A stretch of DNA of 64,000 nt. Origin: an uncultured Christensenellaceae bacterium (lineage in GTDB: Bacteria; Bacillota; Clostridia; Christensenellales; UMGS416). The notes under the pieces are model-generated. The model saw nothing but the letters and a program-made list of their open reading frames with translations, ran no database searches and had not been told where the DNA came from. This document shows, piece after piece, positions 45,351 to 52,988 of the stretch. A program made the position numbers and the translations under genes. Location of the stretch: the NCBI GenBank assembly GCA_944376795.1, contig CALWDW010000012.1:62001-126000 (forward strand), written 5' to 3'. How positions within the stretch are numbered: the first letter of the stretch is position 1; every line of letters begins with the position of its first letter.

Positions 45351-45916
45351 GGTTCGTCCTGCTTTTTGGGCCCCAGGCAGTGGGCAAGATGACGGTGGGA
45401 GAGGAATTGGCTGCCATGACCGGGCTGAAGCTCTTCCACAATCATATGACCATTGAACTGGTGAGCCATTTCTTCCCCTATGATTCTCCGGAGGGCAGGC
45501 GGCTGGTGAATCTCTTTCGCCGGGAGATTATGGAGGCCGTGGCGCGGAGTGAGCTTCCGGGGATGATCTTTACCTTTGTCTGGGCTCTGGATCAGAAGGA
45601 AGACTGGGAGTATGTCCGGGGGATTACGGACATCTTTGCCCGGCAGGGGGCGGAGATTGACTATGTAGAGCTGGAGGCCGATCTCGCCGTTCGGCTGGAG
45701 CGGAACAAATCGCCCCACCGGCTGGCAGAGAAACCCACCAAGCGGAATGTCAGCTGGTCCGAGGCGGAGCTGCTGGACTGTATGCGCAAGTACCGGCTCA
45801 ATTCCCTGCCCGGGGAGATTCCTGGAGACCATTTCCTGCGACTGGACAATACCAGCCTTTCGCCCCGGGAGGCGGCGGAAAGGATTTACCGTCGATTTTG
45901 GCGGGGAGAGGTCTGA
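45347..45916 (+). CDS. P-loop kinase-like protein inside the aro operon
   Basis: This 189-residue protein has Walker A GPQAVGKMTVG at residues 8-18 and FHNHMTIELVSHFF, which resembles the substrate region of small-molecule kinases. A lid-like basic segment RNKSPHRLAEKPTKRNV lies near 125. It resembles stand-alone AAA/shikimate-kinase-like proteins of unknown substrate; the AroK function is already supplied by the aroEK fusion. Translation is coupled to aroQ by ATGA. A gap of 138 nt follows before aroF. It could phosphorylate an aromatic-pathway intermediate or a nucleoside; this is inference. Confidence 0.85.
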   Translation: MRFVLLFGPQAVGKMTVGEELAAMTGLKLFHNHMTIELVSHFFPYDSPEGRRLVNLFRREIMEAVARSELPGMIFTFVWALDQKEDWEYVRGITDIFARQGAEIDYVELEADLAVRLERNKSPHRLAEKPTKRNVSWSEAELLDCMRKYRLNSLPGEIPGDHFLRLDNTSLSPREAAERIYRRFWRGEV

Positions 45917-46054
45917 CGCGAACCGGAAGTCCTTTCCTCTGCGCGGAGTGGACGGCAGGGCGGCGGCAGTGCCCCCTCTGCCCCAGGCCTCTCCCGAAGC
46001 CGGAATCTAGCCTATAAGACGGTAAAAATTTGTCAACGCAAGGAGATATACGCC

Positions 46055-47071
46055 ATGATCATCAGTATGAAAAACAGCGCGCCCCAGGCCGAGGTGCAGA
46101 AGCTTATCGACAGCATTGAGAAAAAGGGCCTCTCTGTGACCTTGATCCGCGGCGCCAACTACAACGTATTCGGCGTGGTGGGAGATACCACCATCCTGGA
46201 CGAGAAGCTCATCGCCGCCAATCCCTATGTGGACGACGTCACCCGCATCGCCGCCCCCTACAAGAAGGCCAACCGCATCTTCCATCCCCAGGATTCGGTG
46301 ATCGACGTCCGGGGCGTCAAGGTGGGCGCGGGACAGAAGATCTGCGTCATCGGCGGGCCCTGCTCGGTGGAGGGGGAGGAGTCCCTCATGACCATTGCGG
46401 CGGCGGTGAAGGAAGCGGGGGCTACCATGCTCCGCGGCGGCGCATACAAGCCCCGCACCTCCCCCTACGCCTTCCAGGGCTTGGCCACCGAAGGAATCAA
46501 GATCCTCTGCGAGGCCCGGGAGAAGTTTGGCCTGCCCATCGTCACCGAGCTCATGAGCGTGGAAAAGCTGGACGAGTTCGTGGAGAACGTGGACCTCATC
46601 CAGGTGGGCGCCCGGAACATGCAGAACTTTGACCTGCTCAAGGCCCTGGGCCGGGTGAAGACCCCGGTGCTCCTCAAGCGCGGCCTGTCCAATACCATAG
46701 AAGAGTGGCTGATGGCCGCCGAATACATCATGGCCGGAGGCAATGAGAACGTCATCCTCTGCGAGCGCGGCATCCGCACCTTTGAGAAGTACACCCGCAA
46801 CACCGTGGATCTGTCGGTGATTCCCATCGTCAAGAGCAAGAGCCATCTGCCCATCATCATTGACCCTTCCCACGCCACCGGCGACTGGCGGCTGGTGGAG
46901 TCCATGTCCCTGGCAGCCATCGCGGCCGGGGCCGACGGCCTGATTATCGAGGTGCACAACTGCCCTGAAGCTGCATGGTCGGACGGCGCCCAGTCCCTGA
47001 AGCCCGACAATTTTGCTGCTCTGATCCAGAAGGGGCGCAAGATTGCCCAGGTGGTAGGCAGGGAAATGTAA
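46055..47071 (+). CDS. aroF: 3-deoxy-7-phosphoheptulonate synthase (DAHP synthase, type I beta)
   Basis: This 338-residue enzyme condenses PEP and erythrose 4-phosphate (EC 2.5.1.54), the first shikimate step. Residues 1-70 form the ferredoxin-like regulatory domain of the beta subgroup, the site of Tyr or Phe feedback in relatives. The barrel follows with VIGGPCSVEG (metal ligand Cys103), RGGAYKPRTSPYAFQG and IIIDPSHATGDWRLV. AAGGAGATATACGCC sets the start at 46055. It lies 138 nt after the P-loop gene and overlaps aroA by one base (TAATG). Confidence 0.97.
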   Translation: MIISMKNSAPQAEVQKLIDSIEKKGLSVTLIRGANYNVFGVVGDTTILDEKLIAANPYVDDVTRIAAPYKKANRIFHPQDSVIDVRGVKVGAGQKICVIGGPCSVEGEESLMTIAAAVKEAGATMLRGGAYKPRTSPYAFQGLATEGIKILCEAREKFGLPIVTELMSVEKLDEFVENVDLIQVGARNMQNFDLLKALGRVKTPVLLKRGLSNTIEEWLMAAEYIMAGGNENVILCERGIRTFEKYTRNTVDLSVIPIVKSKSHLPIIIDPSHATGDWRLVESMSLAAIAAGADGLIIEVHNCPEAAWSDGAQSLKPDNFAALIQKGRKIAQVVGREM

Positions 47072-48345
47072 TGGATATCCGGGTCTATCCCGGCCCCAGC
47101 GGGGGCCGGATCCTGGCGCCGCCCTCCAAAAGCCTGGGGCATCGGGCGGCGCTCTGCGCCATGCTGGCGGAGGGAGAGAGCCGTCTGACCCGGCTGCCGG
47201 ATTCCCAGGATATGGAGGCTACCTTAGCCGCTGCCGCCCTCTGGGGCGCCCGGGTGGAGCGGCGGGGGGACGCCGCCCGGATCCAGGGGGATCCTACGGG
47301 CGGAGGATACCGGGGCACGCCGGTCTTCTGCCGGGAATCGGGCTCCACGCTGCGCTTCCTCATTCCTATATTTGCCACCCGCCGGGGGGAAGCGTGCTTC
47401 ACCGGATCGGGGCGGCTGATGGAGCGGCCCCAGGAGGTATATGCGGAGCTTTTCCGGGAACGGGGGCTGCCCTTTGCCCTGGAGAACGGCGTGTTGCGGC
47501 TCCGGGGCCCGCTGACGCCGGGCACCTATTGCCTGGACGGCGGGGTGAGCAGCCAGTTTGTTTCGGGTCTGCTCTTTGCGCTGCCTCTCCTGGCAGGGGA
47601 CTCGGTGCTGGAGGTGCGTCCGCCCTTTACCTCCCGCTCCTATGCTCTGCTGACCACCGATATGCTGGTTCGCTTCGGCGTCCACGTGGAGTGGACGAAG
47701 GAAAACGTCTGCCGGATCCCCGGCGGGCAGCGCTACCGCGGCTGCGATTACGCCGTGGAGGGGGATGACTCCCAGGCGGCCTTTTTCGCAGTGCTGGGGG
47801 CGGTGAACCGCCCCGTGGAGATTGAAGGACTGGCCCGGGATTCCCGGCAGGGAGACCGGGTGGCGGCCGATATTCTCCGAGACTGCGGAGCGGAGGTCCT
47901 TTGGCGGGACGGAGCGGTGTCCTTTGCGGGCGGCGCACTGCATGCCCAAGAAATCGATCTGATGGACTGCCCTGACTTGGGTCCCATCCTTACGGTGCTG
48001 GGACTGTTCTGCCAGGGCACCACCCGGATCTACCATGCCGGGCGGCTGCGCTACAAGGAGTCCGACCGCATTGCCGCCATGGAGACCGAGCTGCGCAAGC
48101 TGGGGGCCCAGGTCGCCTCCGGAGAGGACGAGGTCTTCGTAACCGGCGGGCGGCCCCTCGTCCCCGCCGCGCCCCTGGAGGGGCACAATGACCACCGCAT
48201 CGTCATGGCCCTGGCGGTGGCGGCCACCCGCGCCCAGGCGCCGGTGATCATCCGCGGGGCCGAAGCGGTGCGCAAGTCCTACCCTGGCTTCTGGGAAGAC
48301 CTGGCCCGGGCGGGAATCCACTGGGAGGAGGTAAGGGATGTCTAG
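47071..48345 (+). CDS. aroA: 3-phosphoshikimate 1-carboxyvinyltransferase (EPSP synthase)
   Basis: This 424-residue enzyme adds PEP to shikimate 3-phosphate (EC 2.5.1.19), the glyphosate target. Motifs are APPSKSLGHRAALCAML, CRESGSTLRFLIPIFA, GGVSSQFVSGLLFALPL, RYKESDRIAAMETELRKLG and DHRIVMALAVAA. The SGSTLRFLIP segment differs from the class I G-N-A-G-T signature, which makes glyphosate behaviour uncertain. The start at 47071 is the A of the aroF stop. The last 8 nt overlap tyrA. Confidence 0.97.
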   Translation: MDIRVYPGPSGGRILAPPSKSLGHRAALCAMLAEGESRLTRLPDSQDMEATLAAAALWGARVERRGDAARIQGDPTGGGYRGTPVFCRESGSTLRFLIPIFATRRGEACFTGSGRLMERPQEVYAELFRERGLPFALENGVLRLRGPLTPGTYCLDGGVSSQFVSGLLFALPLLAGDSVLEVRPPFTSRSYALLTTDMLVRFGVHVEWTKENVCRIPGGQRYRGCDYAVEGDDSQAAFFAVLGAVNRPVEIEGLARDSRQGDRVAADILRDCGAEVLWRDGAVSFAGGALHAQEIDLMDCPDLGPILTVLGLFCQGTTRIYHAGRLRYKESDRIAAMETELRKLGAQVASGEDEVFVTGGRPLVPAAPLEGHNDHRIVMALAVAATRAQAPVIIRGAEAVRKSYPGFWEDLARAGIHWEEVRDV

Positions 48346-49183
48346 TCAAACCTTTCTCATTGTCGGCCTGGGGCTGATTGGCGGCAGCTATGCCCGGGGC
48401 CTGCACGCAGCGGGCCATACGGTGTGGGCGCTGGATCGGGACCAGGACGCCCTAGACTATGCTCTGCAGGAGGGCTTTATCCAGCGGGGTGCGGTCTATG
48501 ACAAGGAACTGGTTTCGGGTGCGGAGCGGGTGATCTTTGGCCTGTATCCCCGGACCATGATCGATTGGCTGGACGCCCACGGCGGCGACCTGCATCCCGA
48601 GGCGCTGGTAACCGACGTGTCAGGGGTCAAGCGGGGGGTGGTGGAGGCCGCCCAGGACCGCATGGCCCCGGGACAGGAGTTCCTGGCCTCCCATCCCATG
48701 GCAGGCCGGGAGGTCAGCGGGGTGCGCAGCAGCGACGCCGCCATTTTCCAAGGGGCCAATTTTATCATCACGCCCACTGGGCGGAATACCCCCCAGGCGA
48801 TGGAGGCCCTGCGGGCTTTGGCGGAGGAACTAGGGTTTGGACATATCAGCGTGCTGACCCCCCAAGAACATGATGAGATGATCGGCTATGTTTCCCAGCT
48901 GACCCACGCCATTGCTGTCAGTCTGATGAACGCCAACGATAATACCCACCTGCGGGAGTACACCGGGGATTCCTTCCGGGATCTCACCCGCATTGCCAAA
49001 ATCAATGAAAACCTGTGGAGTGAGCTGTTCCTGGCCAACCGGGACATCCTTTTGGGAGAGATCGACGCCTTTGCGGAGGCCCTGGGGGGGCTGCGGGCCG
49101 CCTTGGCGGCAGGGGATGAGGAGGAGCTGCGGCGGCTCTTTATCCAGTCCACCCATAGACGGAGGATCTTTGACGGAGAGTAG
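48338..49183 (+). CDS. tyrA: Prephenate dehydrogenase
   Basis: This 281-residue NAD-dependent enzyme converts prephenate to 4-hydroxyphenylpyruvate (EC 1.3.1.12). It has the Rossmann loop VGLGLIGGSYARGL, the family HPMAGRE motif near residue 120 and SQLTHAIAVSLMNAN. No ACT domain is present, so feedback control must occur elsewhere. It ends the operon. The first U-tailed terminator on this strand is about 360 bp further on. Confidence 0.97.
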   Translation: MSSQTFLIVGLGLIGGSYARGLHAAGHTVWALDRDQDALDYALQEGFIQRGAVYDKELVSGAERVIFGLYPRTMIDWLDAHGGDLHPEALVTDVSGVKRGVVEAAQDRMAPGQEFLASHPMAGREVSGVRSSDAAIFQGANFIITPTGRNTPQAMEALRALAEELGFGHISVLTPQEHDEMIGYVSQLTHAIAVSLMNANDNTHLREYTGDSFRDLTRIAKINENLWSELFLANRDILLGEIDAFAEALGGLRAALAAGDEEELRRLFIQSTHRRRIFDGE

Positions 49184-49597
49184 GGGAGGGCGGTTTCCCC
49201 GTCCATGCTCTTGCCAGCAGGACCTTGCCCCTGGAGAGGGGGAGTTCGTGCGGGAGCGCCCCGCCAGGCGTAAGGGACGGGAACCCTGGAAAGAGACGCT
49301 TGCGTGAGGTACCGTCTGGCAGTGGCAGCTTACAAGGAGGGGGAAAGCGGATCGGGCACAGCGCGCCTCACCCGGGAACGCCGGAAAGGGTTCGCGACCA
49401 TAGAATGCGCACCATTTGCCTTTCTCCAAGGGGCAAAGCAGGGGCCTTCCTTGGAGATCGCCATGGCCCATCTCGCCTACCGTGAGACGGGCGAAACCTC
49501 TTTCCGCAGGGGTTTCTGCGGCAGGGCTTTGCGGCAGATGAAAGCGGCGGCTAGGAATGCGTTTCGTTCCTTGACCGCCGCCTTTTTGTACCGTTTC
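49184..49597. other. Intergenic region between tyrA and the esterase gene
   Basis: These 414 bp hold no convincing gene; frames present run through the terminator at 49544-49588. Nothing resembling RNase P, tmRNA, SRP or 6S RNA was recognised. It may be the long 3' end of the aromatic operon. Confidence 0.5.
49544..49588 (+). terminator. Intrinsic terminator, probably of the aro operon
   Basis: GCGGCGG (49544-49550) pairs with CCGCCGC (49575-49581), with TAGGAA/TTCCTT pairing inside, and is followed by CTTTTTG. Confidence 0.75.
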
Positions 49598-50263
49598 TTA
49601 GCTCCAGGAGGGTTCGGCCAGCGCCGCGATGCCGCGGGCCAGCCGTCCCAAGGGATCGTCAAAGTGGCCGCCGGGGTTCTGCTCCAGCCGGGTGGGACAT
49701 AGGGCGGCCCAGTGGGCCGCCAGCCGTTGGGTGGCGCCCTTGACCGCGGCCATGCGCCGGTTCCGGGTACGGTGCTCCTGGCTGCCCAGGGACAGGTAGA
49801 TGCGGGGCTGCTCTGCCATCAGGGGATGGGACAGGGCGTAGTCCTCCCAGCCGTCATACCATAGGGAACCGGAGACGCTAGCGGCATCCTGGAAGAGAGG
49901 ACTGTGGTAGAGGGCGTAAACCGCGAAAAGCCCGGCCAGCGAATAGCCGGCGATTCCCCGGCGCAGGACAGGGAAACCCAGCAGCGCTTCGGCTTCGGGA
50001 AGCAGCGCCTCCAGCGCCGTGAGATGCTCCGGGGCGCCGCCGGTAAAGCTGGCTTCCCCCCTAAAAAGGGCGGGCGCCGGCCAGGGGGACAGGTCCGGGA
50101 GACCGTCCTCCTTCTCCACACAGATGAGGGCGCAGCGCCCCTCCAGACGCTGGGCCAGCGCATCCGCATCATGGGAATGTACCCAGATCACCGGCCGGGG
50201 CTCGTGGCCCGTGCCGTAGATGCGCAGGCGGTACGGGGGACGCTCCAGAAACAGGGCTTCCAT
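49598..50263 (-). CDS. Alpha/beta-hydrolase, esterase D-like
   Basis: This 221-residue protein has the nucleophile elbow GYSLAG (Ser108), SVSGSLWYDGWEDY downstream, and a late His in NPGGHFDDP, fitting the putative esterase family related to Fes and esterase D, which hydrolyse siderophores or acyl esters (family knowledge). The substrate is unknown. AAGGAGGAACC lies before the ATG. It lies 33 nt after the CPT-like kinase in a four-gene minus-strand operon. Confidence 0.85.
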   Translation of the reverse strand: MEALFLERPPYRLRIYGTGHEPRPVIWVHSHDADALAQRLEGRCALICVEKEDGLPDLSPWPAPALFRGEASFTGGAPEHLTALEALLPEAEALLGFPVLRRGIAGYSLAGLFAVYALYHSPLFQDAASVSGSLWYDGWEDYALSHPLMAEQPRIYLSLGSQEHRTRNRRMAAVKGATQRLAAHWAALCPTRLEQNPGGHFDDPLGRLARGIAALAEPSWS

Positions 50264-50296
50264 AGGGTTCCTCCTTATGCGGGGGCAGGGCTTGTT

Positions 50297-50821
50297 TTAG
50301 CGGATGTCTGGGAAGAGCGCCGCCGCGATTTGGTCGGCGCATTCCTGGGGCGAGAAAAGGCTGGTATCCACCCGGAGGCTGTAGGCGATATTCTGCGCCA
50401 TCAGGGCGGCCTGCTCTTCGGACTGGGAGGGGTAGCGGTCTCCTCGCTGGATATTTCTCTGGCGGCACACGTCCAGGGGACAGTCCACGTGGACAATGTC
50501 CAGGGGGTACCCCTGGAAAATCTCCCGCACCAGGGCATAGTGGGGGGCGATCTCGGGCTGCTCCACCAGTATGCCATCGATGAGGATGTTTTTCCCATGG
50601 TCGGAGAAGAGCCGGGCGGTATAGTACATCATTCGCACCGCCTCGGCCAGGTATTTCCAATAGTTCTCCCGGAGAAATCGCTCCCCCACCGTCTCCTGAA
50701 AGAGATCGTTGGCCACCACATAGAAGAAGGGGCGCTCCCGCTCCTGGAGGGCCTCCACGATGGAGGTCTTCCCCGCGCTTGTCACTCCATTCAGGAATAG
50801 AATCCTTCCCTTTTCCATCAT
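50297..50821 (-). CDS. Chloramphenicol 3-O-phosphotransferase-like kinase
   Basis: This 174-residue P-loop protein starts KGRILFLNGVTSAGKTSIVEAL. Walker A and a putative catalytic Asp in VVANDLFQ match the CPT-like family, as does the lid segment CPLDVCRQRNIQRGDR. The family inactivates chloramphenicol in Streptomyces producers, but most members in other bacteria have unknown substrates. It begins with an ATGA overlap with the YaiI-like gene. Calling it a resistance gene is not justified. Confidence 0.85.
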   Translation of the reverse strand: MMEKGRILFLNGVTSAGKTSIVEALQERERPFFYVVANDLFQETVGERFLRENYWKYLAEAVRMMYYTARLFSDHGKNILIDGILVEQPEIAPHYALVREIFQGYPLDIVHVDCPLDVCRQRNIQRGDRYPSQSEEQAALMAQNIAYSLRVDTSLFSPQECADQIAAALFPDIR

Positions 50822-51255
50822 GTCTCCTCCAATAATAGCCTCCGCAGCGCGCCGCGGAAGGCCGTGTCCTGTGCTGGGGTCCGCTTCTTGGGCCCCTTCG
50901 TTCGTCCCCCGGCCCGGCGGTAAACCTGGGCCTGGTGGCGCATGGCCAAGAGGCCGTCCATATTCTCCTCCCGATAGCGCCAGCCGTCTTGATGCAGGGG
51001 CCGGGCGCCTCGCGCCAGGGCCATGGCGGCCAGGCCATAGTCCTGGGTGACCACGATGTCTCCCGGCTGCGCCCGGTTGACCAGGGCCAGATCCACGCTG
51101 TCCGCCCCGCGATCCACCGTAATGGTCTGGGCGCCCGGCCGCTCCAGCCGGTGGGCAGTGTCGCAGAATAGGAGAATCTCGGCGCCGGCCCGGCTGCCTT
51201 CCTCCAGTAGGATGCCCACCACCGGGCAGGCGTCGGCGTCTACCAAGATGCGCAT
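50818..51255 (-). CDS. YaiI/YqxD family protein (DUF188)
   Basis: This 145-residue protein begins MRILVDADACPVV, the hallmark of the YaiI/YqxD (UPF0178) family, which has a NYN/PIN-like fold and is suspected to act on RNA. VTQDYGLAAMALARGA and the ending TAFRGALRRLLLEE are also conserved. GGAGGTCATACC precedes the ATG at 51255. It overlaps the RluA-like gene by 16 nt and the CPT-like gene by 4 nt. Confidence 0.93.
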   Translation of the reverse strand: MRILVDADACPVVGILLEEGSRAGAEILLFCDTAHRLERPGAQTITVDRGADSVDLALVNRAQPGDIVVTQDYGLAAMALARGARPLHQDGWRYREENMDGLLAMRHQAQVYRRAGGRTKGPKKRTPAQDTAFRGALRRLLLEET

Positions 51256-52163
51256 GGTATGACCTCCATGTCTCGGGTTAAGGCCTCCATGTCGGCGGGC
51301 AGGGGAACGGCAAAGGACAGCGGCCGTCCGGTGGAAAGCTGTCGGAGCCGCAGTACCGCCGCATGGAGGGCGGTGCGCGTCATGCCACCGCTGCCCTCCG
51401 TGCCGTAGAGAAAATCCCCGGCCAGAGGATGGCCCAGATAGGCCATATGCACCCGGATCTGGTGGGTGCGGCCGGTGTCCAGTACCAGGCGCAGCAGGGA
51501 AAAGGAAGCCCCCGCCGCTTCCGTGCGGTAGTGGGTAATCGCCCGCTGTCCCGCGGGATCCACCTGCCGCCGCAGCACCGAACCGGGCAGCCGGGCAATG
51601 GGAACATCCACCGTGCCCTGGGAAGGTGCGGGCCTGCCCTCTGCTACCGCCAGGTATTCCCGTACCAAAAGGCCGCTCTCCCGCTGGCGGCGCAGGTGTT
51701 CCTGCACGTAGGCACTCTTGGCCACGGCCAGCAGCCCCGAGGTGCACTTGTCGAGGCGGTTCACCGGACGGAATACCAGAGACTCCCCGCGTCGGGCAAA
51801 GTGCCACGCAGCAAAGTTGGCCAGGCTGTCCCGCAGGTGGCCGGAGGAGGGATGCACCGGTATTCCCGCCGGTTTGTTCAGTACCAGCAGGTCCTCGTCC
51901 TCGTAGACGATATCCAGGGGACCCTCCACCGGCTCTACACCGGGGGAGGTAGCTGTCGCCGGCTCCAGTAGGACTTCCAGCACTGCGCCGGCTCGGGCCC
52001 GGGCGTCAACATGCACCGGCTGGCCGTCCAGGCGTATGCCGCCGGGGTAGGTCTTGATCCGCTTGAGCAGGGTATGGGAAATGCCCAGTTCACCCCGCAG
52101 AATGGGCAAAAGGGGTATGCCCTCCTGGGCGGGGGTTAACGTGACGCGGAGAATCCGTTCGAT
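51240..52163 (-). CDS. RluA-family RNA pseudouridine synthase
   Basis: This protein of about 307 residues has an S4-like N-terminal part (HTLLKRIKTYPGGIRLDGQPV) and the RluA catalytic core with DLLVLNKPAGIPVHPS, VNRLDKCTSGLL (catalytic Asp), TGRTHQIRVHMAYLGHPLAGD. It modifies rRNA or tRNA; the target is unknown. No ATG, GTG or TTG lies near the expected N-terminus. The best start is ATC at 52163, eight bases after a perfect AAAGGAGG, giving IERILRVTLTPAQEG. It leads the four-gene operon. Confidence 0.9.
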   Translation of the reverse strand: MERILRVTLTPAQEGIPLLPILRGELGISHTLLKRIKTYPGGIRLDGQPVHVDARARAGAVLEVLLEPATATSPGVEPVEGPLDIVYEDEDLLVLNKPAGIPVHPSSGHLRDSLANFAAWHFARRGESLVFRPVNRLDKCTSGLLAVAKSAYVQEHLRRQRESGLLVREYLAVAEGRPAPSQGTVDVPIARLPGSVLRRQVDPAGQRAITHYRTEAAGASFSLLRLVLDTGRTHQIRVHMAYLGHPLAGDFLYGTEGSGGMTRTALHAAVLRLRQLSTGRPLSFAVPLPADMEALTRDMEVIPCASW

Positions 52164-52409
52164 GGCGGGAGCCTCCTTTCTTGGGTTGGGGGAATATTCG
52201 CGGCAAAACCCGCCGCATCCTGCCGCCAGTCTGTCCAGAAAATCCGACCGCAGTCTTTTTTGCGTAAACCCGGGAGAAGGGAGCTCCCGGAAGAACGCAG
52301 GGGAGCAGCTGCAAGATGCATGCAGCCGTTCCCCTGTTAACCATAAGGCAGCCTTCTTGCTGGAAAACCCACGCTCGCACAAGGCTTGCGCAGCAGCAAT
52401 TCCGTCCCG

Positions 52410-52977
52410 CACGCAGAACCCAGCGCTTGGCCCACCCTATCCTCCCCCTAAAGTTTGAGAAAGGAGGGGGTACGGGGGAGGGCCCCCTTTGGGGAAGGCG
52501 CGCTTTTCCCCGCAGGAACCCCTATATCCGCAAGGACGCCTCAAGGCTCTCTCACCCGTGTACAGGACCCGGCCGCTTGGCCCGCCCTATCCTCCCCCTA
52601 AAGTTTGAGAAAGGCGGGAGGTACGGGGGAGAGGCCCCCTTTGGGGAAAGCGCGCTTTTCCCCGCAGGAACCCGTATTTCCGCAAGGACGCCTCAAGGCT
52701 CTCTCGGCCCGCGTACAGGACCCGGCCGCTTGGCCCGCCCTATCCTTCCCCTAAAGTTTGAGAAAGGTGGGGGTACGGGGGAGGGCCCCCTTTTGCAGAA
52801 GGCGCGCTTTCCCCGCAGGAACCCGTATTTTCGCAAGGGTGCCCCCAAGGCTCTCTCGCCCGTGTACAGGACCCGGCCGCTTGGCACGTCCTATCCTCCC
52901 CCTAAAGTTTGAGAAAGGTGGGGGTGCGGGGGAGGGAAACCTTTTTCAAAAGGTTTCCCTCCCCCGGAACTTGCGCA
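52410..52977. repeat. Tandem array of about 151-bp GC-rich repeats
   Basis: The core CCTCCCCCTAAAGTTTGAGA occurs at 52441, 52591, 52744 (one base changed) and 52895, spaced 150, 153 and 151 bp. Each unit also has CGCTTGGCCC before the core, a GGGGAA...TTCCCC segment and CAAGGCTCTCTC. The array has about 3.7 units and ends in the 18-bp hairpin at 52928-52965. Frames through it are not genes. Similar core and hairpin sequences are, as I recall, dispersed intergenic repeats in gut Clostridia. Confidence 0.9.
52928..52965. terminator. Perfect 18-bp hairpin at the end of the repeat array
   Basis: GGGGGAGGGAAACCTTTT (52928-52945), 2 nt, then its exact complement (52948-52965). It lies just after the ABC gene stop (52989, minus) and could end that transcript, but it has no U-run; it may be part of the repeat family. 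Confidence 0.6.
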
Positions 52978-52988
52978 AAATACGAAGC

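Noticed and set aside
49304-49702. 132-codon frame between tyrA and the esterase gene
   Set aside because: It passes through a strong terminator and into the antisense of the esterase gene.
50297-50821. Chloramphenicol resistance gene
   Set aside because: Only the family resemblance is visible; most relatives have unknown substrates and the operon context is RNA modification.
52410-52977. CRISPR array
   Set aside because: The units are about 151 bp and similar over their whole length, with no short repeat plus unique spacers and no cas genes.
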